This document shows, in pieces, positions 7,085-14,043 of a DNA stretch of 14,043 nt. Position 1 is the stretch's first letter, and each line of letters opens with the position of its first letter. The notes below the pieces were generated by a model. It worked only from the letters and a program-made list of their open reading frames with translations. It was not told where the DNA came from and ran no database searches. Position numbers and translations under genes: made by a program. Source of the DNA: Fulvivirga aurantia (lineage in GTDB: Bacteria; Bacteroidota; Bacteroidia; Cytophagales; Cyclobacteriaceae); assembly GCF_009711475.1 (NCBI RefSeq), contig NZ_SMMD01000890.1, forward strand, positions 1-14,043. The letters are read 5' to 3'.

Positions 7085-7453
7085 TGCAAGTCTATAAGCC
7101 GGGTTCTGTTCCACCAAAGGTGAATCTTATCATTTATCTAGCCCCGAAATCACTTAGGGGGTCAAGCAACCTACCCGTTAACATCGAGCGAGCAGCCCTC
7201 AGGCGTTAACTTATTTGGTCTTTCAGCTCGTAAGGTTTACCCTGCCCCTGATGTCACCACCAGGGCGGTGAGCTCTTACCTCACCTTTTCACCCTTACCC
7301 CGATAAATCGAGGCGGTTTGTTTTCTGTGGCACTCTCTGTCCCCGACTCCGATAGCTATCGAAGCGGGGCCTTCCTGTTAGGAAGTACGATGCTCTATGC
7401 TGCCCGGACTTTCCTCTCCGCCAATTGGCGCAGCGATAAGACAACTTGCATTT
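7082..7453 (-). ncRNA. rnpB: RNase P RNA (bacterial type A)
   Basis: Catalytic RNA of ribonuclease P, which trims the 5' leader of precursor tRNAs. Read on the minus strand it contains the universal 5' block GAGGAAAGTCCGGGC (about 7424-7410), ACAGAAAACAAACCGCC, then GGTAAGGGTGAAAAGGTG followed by GGTAAGAGCTCACCG, the P15-L15 region, GGGTAGG...GCTTGA, and the 3' block ACAGAACCCGGCTTATAGAC (about 7110-7091). The ends ATGCAAGT and ACTTGCAT pair as P1, giving the boundaries used here (within a few nt). The total of about 370 nt is normal. At the P9 position, a GC-closed hairpin carries the palindrome GATAGCTATC. P12 is short. Its own promoter box is just upstream (7465-7458). An open-frame reading of this stretch is meaningless; the structural blocks are decisive. 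Confidence 0.96.
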
Positions 7454-7457
7454 ATGT

Positions 7458-7465
7458 CAAAATTA
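7458..7465 (-). promoter_or_regulatory. -7 box of the rnpB promoter
   Basis: On the minus strand 7465-7458 reads TAATTTTG, an exact TAnnTTTG match, placing the transcript start near 7453, just where the P1 stem predicts the RNA 5' end. No TTG is seen at the -33 distance, where the loop and stem of the terminator hairpin (7469-7504) lie instead. Confidence 0.55.
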
Positions 7466-7468
7466 AAT

Positions 7469-7504
7469 AAAAAAGTCGTGGTGGAGGTCCATCACGACTT
7501 TTTT
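7469..7504 (-). terminator. Strong terminator hairpin after the 132-aa gene
   Basis: Symmetric element: six A (7469-7474), GTCGTGGTGG (7475-7484), AGGT loop, CCATCACGAC (7489-7498), six T (7499-7504). Read on the minus strand it gives a 10-position stem with one A-C mismatch followed by a T-run, starting 20 nt after the stop of the 132-aa gene; on the plus strand the mismatch becomes a G-T wobble. It should end the tamB-DUF2279-132aa transcript before rnpB. Confidence 0.85.
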
Positions 7505-7524
7505 GATAGGGTCAGAAGAATAAA

Positions 7525-7923
7525 TTAATGAACGTCTTCTCCTGTAAGTTTAAATTCAAACTCATCAGCAATATTTGCTACTTCCTGAATGATCTCTTTA
7601 ATAATTTCTTCAGTTGCCGTTTCAACGAAAGTTGAGGCTTCTACGTGTAAGAAATTTTCTAACAAAGAAAATTTAGCATGATTTAAGTTTCCGTTTTCTT
7701 CTAGAAGCCTTTTTAAGTCAAGGTCTGAAGAATACTTACACACCTTTGATGTAAACTCGATAGACAGCCTGTCGTATCTATCTGACTGTTTTAAAGTGCC
7801 TAAAACGGTCTGAAATCTCTCATCTGGAAGTGGTACTATAATAATCGAAGTACGGGTGTCATACTCGGAATATGTTCCTCCAATTTCATTGGCATATGAC
7901 TGCATAAAAGCGTTTAAATCCAT
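7525..7923 (-). CDS. Hypothetical protein, 132 aa
   Basis: I do not recognise this protein. It is a small soluble protein without signal peptide or membrane segment. The pattern is an N-terminal helix (MDLNAFMQSYANEIG), beta strands including the hydrophobic TSIIIVPLP (about 25-33), a middle helical part, and a long acidic C-terminal helix (about 102-124, TATEEIIKEIIQEVANIADEF). This alpha-beta-alpha arrangement recalls small chaperone-like folds (YbjN or type III secretion chaperone-like), but that is a guess from composition. The ATG at 7923 is the only good start. It lies 50 nt downstream of the DUF2279 stop and may be the last gene of the tamB transcript; no exact promoter box was found in the 50-nt gap. 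A strong terminator follows. Confidence 0.75.
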   Translation of the reverse strand: MDLNAFMQSYANEIGGTYSEYDTRTSIIIVPLPDERFQTVLGTLKQSDRYDRLSIEFTSKVCKYSSDLDLKRLLEENGNLNHAKFSLLENFLHVEASTFVETATEEIIKEIIQEVANIADEFEFKLTGEDVH

Positions 7924-7973
7924 TTCGCTGTTTGTTTAGTAGAGATTATGAAATTATAAAAAAAATCACACTA

Positions 7974-8843
7974 TTAATAGGCTGGGTGAAATTTTAATTT
8001 ATCACTTAATTCCAGAGTTGGAGCTGGTAGATGAATCATATTCACAAGATATAGGAGTGTGTTGATGAATTTTGATTTGGTCTTGTATTCATTAAAATCA
8101 AAATCTAAAGCCAAATAATACTGTCTCTGTGGCGTATAGCCCATTTCAGTGCTTTGTGAATCTCTGGCCGCTACCATGTTGGTAACACCATAACCAACAG
8201 CCAAATTAAGCCATTTAGGGAAGTTTGAATGAATAATCTTTGATAAATCAACCGACAACCAGTAAGTCTGAGCATTGTAATCTTTTAATAGTTCTTCCTG
8301 AAATGATTTACCCAACAGTTCAGGCCGAACTGCAGGATATTGACTTCTTCTAAATGAGAATTTGGGATGTATCTTGATGTCACCCCAGTGTTTTTGCTGC
8401 AAGTAGAAGAAAGCACCTCCAGCAGAGTTGGCAATGAGGTCTGAATAGGAAGCACCATAGGCACTGGAAAAGCCATCAAAAATTTCAATTGGTGTAAGTA
8501 CTATGGCACTGAGCAACGTTCCCCATAATATAGCTTTGTCATTCTCTTGTCCGGCCCATTGTAGCACGCGGTACCCACCTTTACTTATGTGAAAAGCGGC
8601 ATAAAAGTGACCTGCTTTATCCATCTGTTTCCACTCTGTATGGTCGTTGAAGAAGTGGAAAGACTCTCTTTCGAAATCGCTGTACCAAAGCTCATTTAGA
8701 CCAACCAAAGCACCTGTGTAAACAATTGAGGATGTGATAATTAATGGCTTTAGTCGTTTTTGCTGAAGAGAATCGGTGTTGGCCTGCCCAAATAGAGTAG
8801 TACAAAAGCATACCAAAATAACAAGGCAAAAGCTTCTAACCAT
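7974..8843 (-). CDS. DUF2279 family envelope protein
   Basis: Exported protein of the DUF2279 (YfiM-like) family, function not established. Counting from the farthest ATG (8876), the signal peptide core is at about 15-30 (FCLVILVCFCTTLFG), with cleavage likely near GQA. The family block has the motif DKAGHFYAAF (86-95), a hydrophobic segment TLLSAIVLTPIEIFDGFS (120-137), and SYSDLIANSAGG (143-154). The C-terminal part (about 200-300) has alternating aromatic strands such as QYYLALDFDF and could line the outer membrane. Three in-frame ATGs exist (8876, 8852, 8843). I chose 8843 because it gives an 8-nt overlap with the tamB stop and a compact 21-residue signal; 8876 would overlap by 41 nt. The overlap implies translational coupling to tamB, so a role in outer-membrane maintenance is a reasonable inference only. 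Confidence 0.82.
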   Translation of the reverse strand: MVRSFCLVILVCFCTTLFGQANTDSLQQKRLKPLIITSSIVYTGALVGLNELWYSDFERESFHFFNDHTEWKQMDKAGHFYAAFHISKGGYRVLQWAGQENDKAILWGTLLSAIVLTPIEIFDGFSSAYGASYSDLIANSAGGAFFYLQQKHWGDIKIHPKFSFRRSQYPAVRPELLGKSFQEELLKDYNAQTYWLSVDLSKIIHSNFPKWLNLAVGYGVTNMVAARDSQSTEMGYTPQRQYYLALDFDFNEYKTKSKFINTLLYLVNMIHLPAPTLELSDKLKFHPAY

Positions 8844-11800
8844 CGCTCTCATCTTCTTCGTTTTTGATAGCCTCATTGTTTATTGTGCTGTCTCGGGATT
8901 CTTCGTTTTCCTCACCTGCAGGCTCATCATTTACTTTTTGCCGGGCCTTATCTCTGCTTTCTTTAAAAAGGTCTTTTATTTTATCAAAACTTTGTGTGTG
9001 TATTAGGCTGAAACCTGTGGTAATCGTATTCTGGTTGTCTTCATTAGGGTTTATCGGATTGTAGTTTGTACGATTATACATTTTAACCTTAAACTTACCA
9101 TCAGGCGTGAGTAAATACTCCAGGGTCCAGTCACCTGCAATGCTTGAAATATCAGCTTTATTCTCCTGGTTGGTGAAACCACCATCACGTGTTACTCTTA
9201 ACCTACCGTCTAAGAAAGTATATGAAAGCCTTAGCTGAAAAGTATTAAAAGCTTCCTGGTCTAATTGCCCCAGATCAACATCAATTTCAAGGTTTTCATC
9301 AACCTGAGTAATCCAATAGCTCAATTGGTTAGAAAATAACTCACTCACACTACTGGTGATGGAGCCACCGGTATTAAACGATTGCAGGGGAGAAAACTTC
9401 CGTAAAACAATGAGGCTAAACACCTGCCTTTTAAGTTCCTGTTCGTCTATTCTGTTCTTAAACGCGAGGAATTCAAATTCTAAGTCTTTCACTTCACCAT
9501 TGCTTAGCAGTACATTTCGAGGTAGGTTTTCTGCCACGATGTCAAAGCTCACAGTAGGGGAGAGAAGTGGTCCATCGATATCTAAAAGTACTTTTACCGG
9601 ATACTTTCTTCTTAGCTCGGTTGACTCCTGATATATGGTGTCATTTTCTTGCTGAACCAGCAATGGTAAAAATGAGGCCAATTGGTTGTAGGTGGCGTTA
9701 ATATTCAAAATACCTTCATAAGGGTCGCCATACCACGAGATTTTACTGTCGGGCAGTATCTCAAATTCCTTATTGATTATGTTGTAGAGTGTAAAATTAT
9801 AACCACCTTCCTGGATCGAGAAATCACCAAACATGTTAAACTCCCCTTTGGTGTCGATCTGAAGTTTAAGATCACCTTTGCCACGCCCTCTGATAATATC
9901 ACCGGATTTAATATCAAAGATTATCTCGGTGTAAGCATCTGGAGTAATATCTAAGTCAAAGTCTAATTTGAGGCCGCGAAGGTCTACTTTTTCAATAGCT
10001 TCTTCAGGATCAACCACTGTTGAATCATTGAAATTGACAAAGTTGATATATTCCTCTTGCTGTATGCTCTCGTTATCACCAATCGGGATGTAAATCCTTG
10101 TGTCTTTTTCTGTTTTGGCTCTCGCTATGATGTTCATATTTCGGATGGGTCCTACGAAATCAATTTCTCCTGTACCTATTCCCGTACCATAGAAAAGTTT
10201 ATTGTCTTTGCTGGTTGTGTTTAGCAACATAAAGTCTTCAAAATCGCCACCAATATTTATAAAGAAGTCTTTGAAGTAATTGTGAGAAAAGTTGCCTGAT
10301 AAAGTAGCTTTCTCACCTCTTGAGTCAGTTATATCAATGTCTTCAAAACCGATAGAAGACTCTTTAAAGTTGAACTTCCCCGCTAACTTGTAGTCAGTAT
10401 TTAGATAATTTACATGAAGGCCGGCATCTTTGATGAGTCCATCACCTGTGATGATTGGTTTTGATAAAGCACCTTGTATAGTCAGGGTGCCATCGGCTGT
10501 ACCTTTCATTTCTGTGAAAAAGCTATCAAAAAATGGTTCTAATATTTTAAGTTCGGTATCATTCAGCCGAGCGGTGAGGTCAAGTGCATTGGCATCATCA
10601 GGTTGGTAAGAGCCATTTATATCGAGTATCCTTTTACCCAGGCGATTTACAAAAAAATTGGTGTTAAAGCTTTGTTCGGTATTGTTCCATATGTTCGAGC
10701 CGCTCACATCGCCTACCAAAAACTGATCAATTTTAAACTGGTCGACACTGATGGCACTTTCTATAAACAAATTGTTGTAGTAGTCTTTAATGGTAGCATT
10801 TCCATTTACTGTACCCGCCAGCTTTTGATTTATGATAGTATTAAAGTTTTTAAGACGTAAGTTCTCGATCAGGATATCCAACTCTTTTTCAGGGTCTCTT
10901 GATAGCTGGCCATTAATTGAGATGTTTTGATTTTCACTATAAATTCTCAGGTCACTGATTGAGGTTTCGTCTTTTCTAATGACAATCAGGTTGTTTTCAT
11001 CTATGGTCCATTTCTTGTCAAGTATCTGTAAATCTGAAGGGTCGAGATGTAAAACTGTTTCGTAGGCAAGAAAATCTACTTCTCCGATCAGTTTAGCATA
11101 GTTTTCAAATTTCACCTGATCGATGTCAAACTCAAAATCGATATGATTTTTGTTCCAAATACCTTCAAAAAACAGGTCTTTGGTTTCAATTCCTGCAATT
11201 TGCTGAAAATTTGATCCTAAATAGATCATGGCAAGCACGTTGGTGCTGTCAGCTACTTTCGAAATATTGATCTGCAACTCGTTCTCATAAAAGTCGTCTG
11301 ATTTAAACTTGACCGTGTCTGATTCAGTATTTACCGACAGTATAGAAGTGTACCCTCCTGTAAAACTTCCATCAATTTTTGTGTCTTCTGCAATATATAG
11401 CTCAGGCACAAACAGCTCAAAAAGTGGATTGGCGTTTTTTAATGATAACTCATAATCTAAAGAATAATCTTGCTGGCCCGTATAGGTTTTATTTCTGTAA
11501 TATGCATCTAAAGAGTCTTTGTCGTTTTGAATATTCAGTCTGTACTCCTTGATTAAGGTTTTAAAATCTTTATATAAAGTGGTATAACTAAACGAGCCGG
11601 CAACATTAAAATCAACGAGGTTGGTAGATACTGCCAACTTTCTGCTATCGATATTTTTAAGGGAAACTACATTTAAAGAGTCGAGGCTCAAAGACTCGCC
11701 TTGATACTTGATGAATGAGTCATAAAAATTTGCCTGTCCCACCACGTTGTCAATTTCAAGTCCGCTAGCATTGATCTGTATGTTACTACTTATGAATAGT

Positions 11801-13422
11801 GGCTTGTCAGAAAGATTTAATGGCTGAAAATTCATTGTGTCTATCTGAGCATTTACATTAAAGAAGTTAATGCCTGCTCTTAAATCGATAGAGCCGGTAG
11901 TTGTAAGTTTAAGGTTAGGATCGTTTACCTCCAGAAATCCTTCGAAAAACTCTTTACTAATTCGGGCATCAGTTTTAATATTTTTGTACTTATAGCCATA
12001 CAAATCGATTTTCTGAATATTGCCATTAAGCTTAAAATCTGCTTTTTCTACTGTGAATCCAGAGCCTTCAATCTCTCCGTTTAGAGAAACCAAACCGAAA
12101 AAGTCGTCACCAGTATAGCCTTGGAGGTCAAACTTGTCTAGCTTTAGTTTACCGCTATAAATCGACTCATTTACATCTGGCCTGATTTTTAGGTTGATGT
12201 CAGACTCAATGCGACCGTGATTGGTAAAAAAGCTACCCTTTGTCACAAAGTCATTGGGAAAGCCCAAAAAGCTGGCGCTTAATCGTATGTCAGTAAAAGG
12301 TGAGAGGCGCGTATATGTTTTGGAGTTGATGTACTGTCTCAAATCACTCACTCTAACCTGAGAATTATTCAAGTCAAAATCGATAAAAGTCTCCTGAAAA
12401 TCAGGAAGACCGGTCATTCTGATTTTACCTTTGAGTTGAGTATTGTTTCCAAGCTTAACTGTGGCATCGTTGAGTATAAATGCCTTTACCTTCCCATTAA
12501 ACTCACCGTTTATCTTGTACTTGTCTTTGTAAGCCTTCATTTGAGGAGCAAAAAGTGCTAAATCTCGACTGTTGATAGTGGTGTTTTTTAGATGAGCATC
12601 AATGGTTACCATATCTACAAAATCTGATAGATCTTTCGTTGAATTATAGTTGAATATTACGGTATCGGTAATGTAACTGTCCCCAACCTCAAGTGATAGG
12701 CCCTCAAACCGCATGGACTTTTGAGAGAGGTGAAAATCAGTTTTTAAGCTTCTAAGCGTAAGCCCCGACAAGTACTCTTTTGCTGATAGATTTTGGACTT
12801 TTACCTCCAGCGTATCAGACATAGAAAGCAGATTTTCGAAGTCTCCATAAATATTTTCTACTGAGAAGTGCTTGTAATCAAGCCCACTACGCATGCTTTT
12901 GGATGAGTCGTTTTGGTAATAAGTAAATGAAGCGTTTTCTAATTTCACCTCATCGATCGAGAAAAGCTTTCTGCTAGTGGATTGCTTTCTGATACTCCTT
13001 CTTAATCTTCGTATCAGGGCATTGATATTAAGCGTCTCAGTAGAGTCGGTAAGAGGTATTTTTGTGAAGTAAAGTGCAGCATTCTTCACTATAATTTCAT
13101 CGATATTTCGATTGTCTTTGTCTAATATTGCCCTTACATCAAAATCGATAACAGCATTTTGAGTATAAAAAAGGCGATTGCCTTCGGGGTCGACTACTTT
13201 AAGACCGGTAACATCAATACGGTCGAGCCAGTTGATATCTATCCTCTCTAAGGAAATATCAAACCCGGTAATTTCAGAAAGTTCTTTAGATAAATGGCTG
13301 ACGAGTTTTGTTTGTACAAAAGGGAATTGCACTGCTCCGACCAGCAAGAAAAACAGCAGGAGGAGAGAGAGTATAAGCTTTAATATTGCTTTGAGAACGC
13401 CTTTTTTAATAACTTGCGCCAA
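8836..13422 (-). CDS. tamB: TamB-like translocation/assembly protein (AsmA/DUF490), 1528 aa
   Basis: Very large inner-membrane-anchored periplasmic protein of the TamB/AsmA-like group. The family forms long beta-taco bridges between the membranes and is implicated in outer-membrane assembly and phospholipid transport. A single N-terminal membrane helix (about 12-32) is followed by FPFVQTKLVSHLSKELSEITGFDISLERI-type sequence, the hallmark AsmA start. The body is an almost unbroken series of beta strands with many IDG- and LKN-type turns. The TamB C-terminal domain spans roughly 1010-1460, ending in FQLRLSYTFLDGRLRVTRDG and WTLEYLLTPDGK. A charged tail (about 1475-1528) rich in Glu, Asp and Asn follows; it is unusual and may be lineage-specific. 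The start is TTG at 13422: no ATG precedes it in frame and the membrane helix begins at once. It is divergent from tsaD with an 11-nt gap and is followed by the overlapping DUF2279 gene. Confidence 0.93.
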   Translation of the reverse strand: MAQVIKKGVLKAILKLILSLLLLFFLLVGAVQFPFVQTKLVSHLSKELSEITGFDISLERIDINWLDRIDVTGLKVVDPEGNRLFYTQNAVIDFDVRAILDKDNRNIDEIIVKNAALYFTKIPLTDSTETLNINALIRRLRRSIRKQSTSRKLFSIDEVKLENASFTYYQNDSSKSMRSGLDYKHFSVENIYGDFENLLSMSDTLEVKVQNLSAKEYLSGLTLRSLKTDFHLSQKSMRFEGLSLEVGDSYITDTVIFNYNSTKDLSDFVDMVTIDAHLKNTTINSRDLALFAPQMKAYKDKYKINGEFNGKVKAFILNDATVKLGNNTQLKGKIRMTGLPDFQETFIDFDLNNSQVRVSDLRQYINSKTYTRLSPFTDIRLSASFLGFPNDFVTKGSFFTNHGRIESDINLKIRPDVNESIYSGKLKLDKFDLQGYTGDDFFGLVSLNGEIEGSGFTVEKADFKLNGNIQKIDLYGYKYKNIKTDARISKEFFEGFLEVNDPNLKLTTTGSIDLRAGINFFNVNAQIDTMNFQPLNLSDKPLFISSNIQINASGLEIDNVVGQANFYDSFIKYQGESLSLDSLNVVSLKNIDSRKLAVSTNLVDFNVAGSFSYTTLYKDFKTLIKEYRLNIQNDKDSLDAYYRNKTYTGQQDYSLDYELSLKNANPLFELFVPELYIAEDTKIDGSFTGGYTSILSVNTESDTVKFKSDDFYENELQINISKVADSTNVLAMIYLGSNFQQIAGIETKDLFFEGIWNKNHIDFEFDIDQVKFENYAKLIGEVDFLAYETVLHLDPSDLQILDKKWTIDENNLIVIRKDETSISDLRIYSENQNISINGQLSRDPEKELDILIENLRLKNFNTIINQKLAGTVNGNATIKDYYNNLFIESAISVDQFKIDQFLVGDVSGSNIWNNTEQSFNTNFFVNRLGKRILDINGSYQPDDANALDLTARLNDTELKILEPFFDSFFTEMKGTADGTLTIQGALSKPIITGDGLIKDAGLHVNYLNTDYKLAGKFNFKESSIGFEDIDITDSRGEKATLSGNFSHNYFKDFFINIGGDFEDFMLLNTTSKDNKLFYGTGIGTGEIDFVGPIRNMNIIARAKTEKDTRIYIPIGDNESIQQEEYINFVNFNDSTVVDPEEAIEKVDLRGLKLDFDLDITPDAYTEIIFDIKSGDIIRGRGKGDLKLQIDTKGEFNMFGDFSIQEGGYNFTLYNIINKEFEILPDSKISWYGDPYEGILNINATYNQLASFLPLLVQQENDTIYQESTELRRKYPVKVLLDIDGPLLSPTVSFDIVAENLPRNVLLSNGEVKDLEFEFLAFKNRIDEQELKRQVFSLIVLRKFSPLQSFNTGGSITSSVSELFSNQLSYWITQVDENLEIDVDLGQLDQEAFNTFQLRLSYTFLDGRLRVTRDGGFTNQENKADISSIAGDWTLEYLLTPDGKFKVKMYNRTNYNPINPNEDNQNTITTGFSLIHTQSFDKIKDLFKESRDKARQKVNDEPAGEENEESRDSTINNEAIKNEEDESDG

Positions 13423-13433
13423 AATTGTAAAAA

Positions 13434-14043
13434 ATGAAACCTACTATACTTGCCATAGAGTCATCATGTGACGAAACGTCCGCAGCTATTATTAAAAATG
13501 GCAAAGTACTTAATAATATTATAGCAACGCAATCAGTACACAAAAAATATGGGGGTGTAGTTCCCGAATTAGCATCGAGAGCTCACCAACAAAATATTGT
13601 GCCTGTTGTGAACCAAGCTTTAGATAACGCAAAGTTATCTAAAAATGATTTAGATGCAGTGGCATTTACACAAGGTCCTGGTCTTTTAGGTGCTCTTTTA
13701 GTTGGTGCAAGCTACGCCAAGGGCCTGGCACTCGGTCTTGATATACCTCTGATCGGGGTTAATCACATGCAAGCCCATATTTTGGCACATTTTATAGACG
13801 ACCCAAAGCCCAACTTTCCGTTTCTATGTCTCACCGTAAGTGGAGGGCATACACAGATAGTAATTGTAAAAGATTATCTGGATATGGAAATTATAGGCGA
13901 AACACAGGATGATGCTGTAGGTGAGGCGTTTGATAAATCGGCTAAGTTACTCGATCTACCTTACCCTGGTGGGCCACTTATAGATAAGTATGCAGCCGAT
14001 GGTAATCCAACAGCTTATGAATTTCCTGATTCTTCTATGCCAG
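13434..14043 (+). CDS. tsaD: tRNA t6A synthesis protein TsaD, 3' end cut by window
   Basis: Catalytic subunit that transfers the threonylcarbamoyl group to adenosine 37 of ANN-decoding tRNAs, together with TsaB and TsaE; cytosolic and normally essential. The ATG at 13434 opens a frame of 203 codons that continues past the window (family about 335-340 residues). Visible motifs: [10 protein letters not shown] (9-18), [10 protein letters not shown] (42-51), GPGLLG (81-86), the metal-binding pair His111 and His115 in NHMQAH (110-115), SGGHT (136-140) and [10 protein letters not shown] (159-168). All expected residues of the N-terminal half are intact. It is divergent from tamB; only 11 nt separate the start codons, so its promoter must overlap the start of tamB. 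No exact TAnnTTTG box was found there. Confidence 0.97.
   Translation, partial: MKPTILAIESSCDETSAAIIKNGKVLNNIIATQSVHKKYGGVVPELASRAHQQNIVPVVNQALDNAKLSKNDLDAVAFTQGPGLLGALLVGASYAKGLALGLDIPLIGVNHMQAHILAHFIDDPKPNFPFLCLTVSGGHTQIVIVKDYLDMEIIGETQDDAVGEAFDKSAKLLDLPYPGGPLIDKYAADGNPTAYEFPDSSMP

Noticed and set aside
7082..7453. GC-rich conserved stretch considered as rRNA or a riboswitch
   Set aside because: The 5' block GAGGAAAGTCCGGGC and the 3' block ACAGAACCCGGCTTATAGAC are diagnostic of RNase P RNA.
13378..13400. TAATATTG near the start of tamB as a tsaD promoter
   Set aside because: It mismatches TAnnTTTG at one position and has no TTG at the proper upstream distance.
8836..13422. Long open frames on the plus strand opposite tamB, and similar shadows opposite ald, E1 and the response regulator
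   Set aside because: They lie antisense within genes with clear family motifs, and their translations lack any domain or composition typical of real proteins.
1..14043. Mobile elements, CRISPR arrays, tRNAs, toxin-antitoxin or defence genes
   Set aside because: No terminal inverted repeats, transposase motifs, regular spaced repeats or tRNA-like blocks were seen; the gene content is housekeeping and envelope-related.

Overview
The window looks like core chromosome of a member of the Bacteroidota, most likely a marine-type Cytophagales relative. Evidence: low-to-moderate G+C; several intergenic gaps carrying the Bacteroidota promoter signature (TTG, about 18-19 nt, TAnnTTTG) and no obvious Shine-Dalgarno sequences; a fused alpha/beta 2-oxoacid dehydrogenase E1; a very large TamB-like protein; lipoproteins with short Bacteroidota-style lipoboxes; and LuxE-like and DUF2279 proteins typical of that phylum. 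The placement rests on family recognition, not on a database search.

Left part (1-5589). The 5'-terminal 363 codons of alanine dehydrogenase (ald, minus strand, cut by the window edge) are divergent from a fused E1 (TPP-dependent 2-oxoacid dehydrogenase, plus strand). Their 318-nt gap holds one good promoter for each. The E1 gene converges, with a 4-nt overlap, on a 257-aa lipoprotein (minus). The lipoprotein in turn is back-to-back, with only 14 nt between start codons, with a LuxE-like acyl-protein synthetase/adenylating enzyme (plus).

Middle part (5590-7524). A 43-aa lipoprotein with its own promoter and terminator-like hairpins lies in a gap that could be taken for empty. It is followed by a NtrC-type sigma-54 response regulator (minus) that has receiver and AAA+ domains but no DNA-binding HTH and an altered GAFTGA loop. 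Upstream of that is the RNase P RNA gene (rnpB, minus), with a palindromic GATAGCTATC hairpin in the P9 position, and a strong terminator hairpin.

Right part (7525-14043). A minus-strand cluster reads tamB-like (1528 aa), then DUF2279 protein (overlapping starts), then a 132-aa hypothetical protein, ending at the terminator before rnpB. tamB is divergent from tsaD (t6A tRNA modification, plus, cut by the window edge) with only 11 nt between start codons.

Themes: central amino-acid and 2-oxoacid metabolism on the left, and envelope biogenesis plus housekeeping RNA and tRNA functions on the right. Three genes (E1, luxE-like, tamB) appear to start with TTG. I see no mobile element, CRISPR array, tRNA, phage gene or defence locus. 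I did not find a clearly new multi-gene system; the best leads are the HTH-less regulator, the 43-aa lipoprotein, the orphan LuxE-like enzyme and the two very compact divergent junctions.
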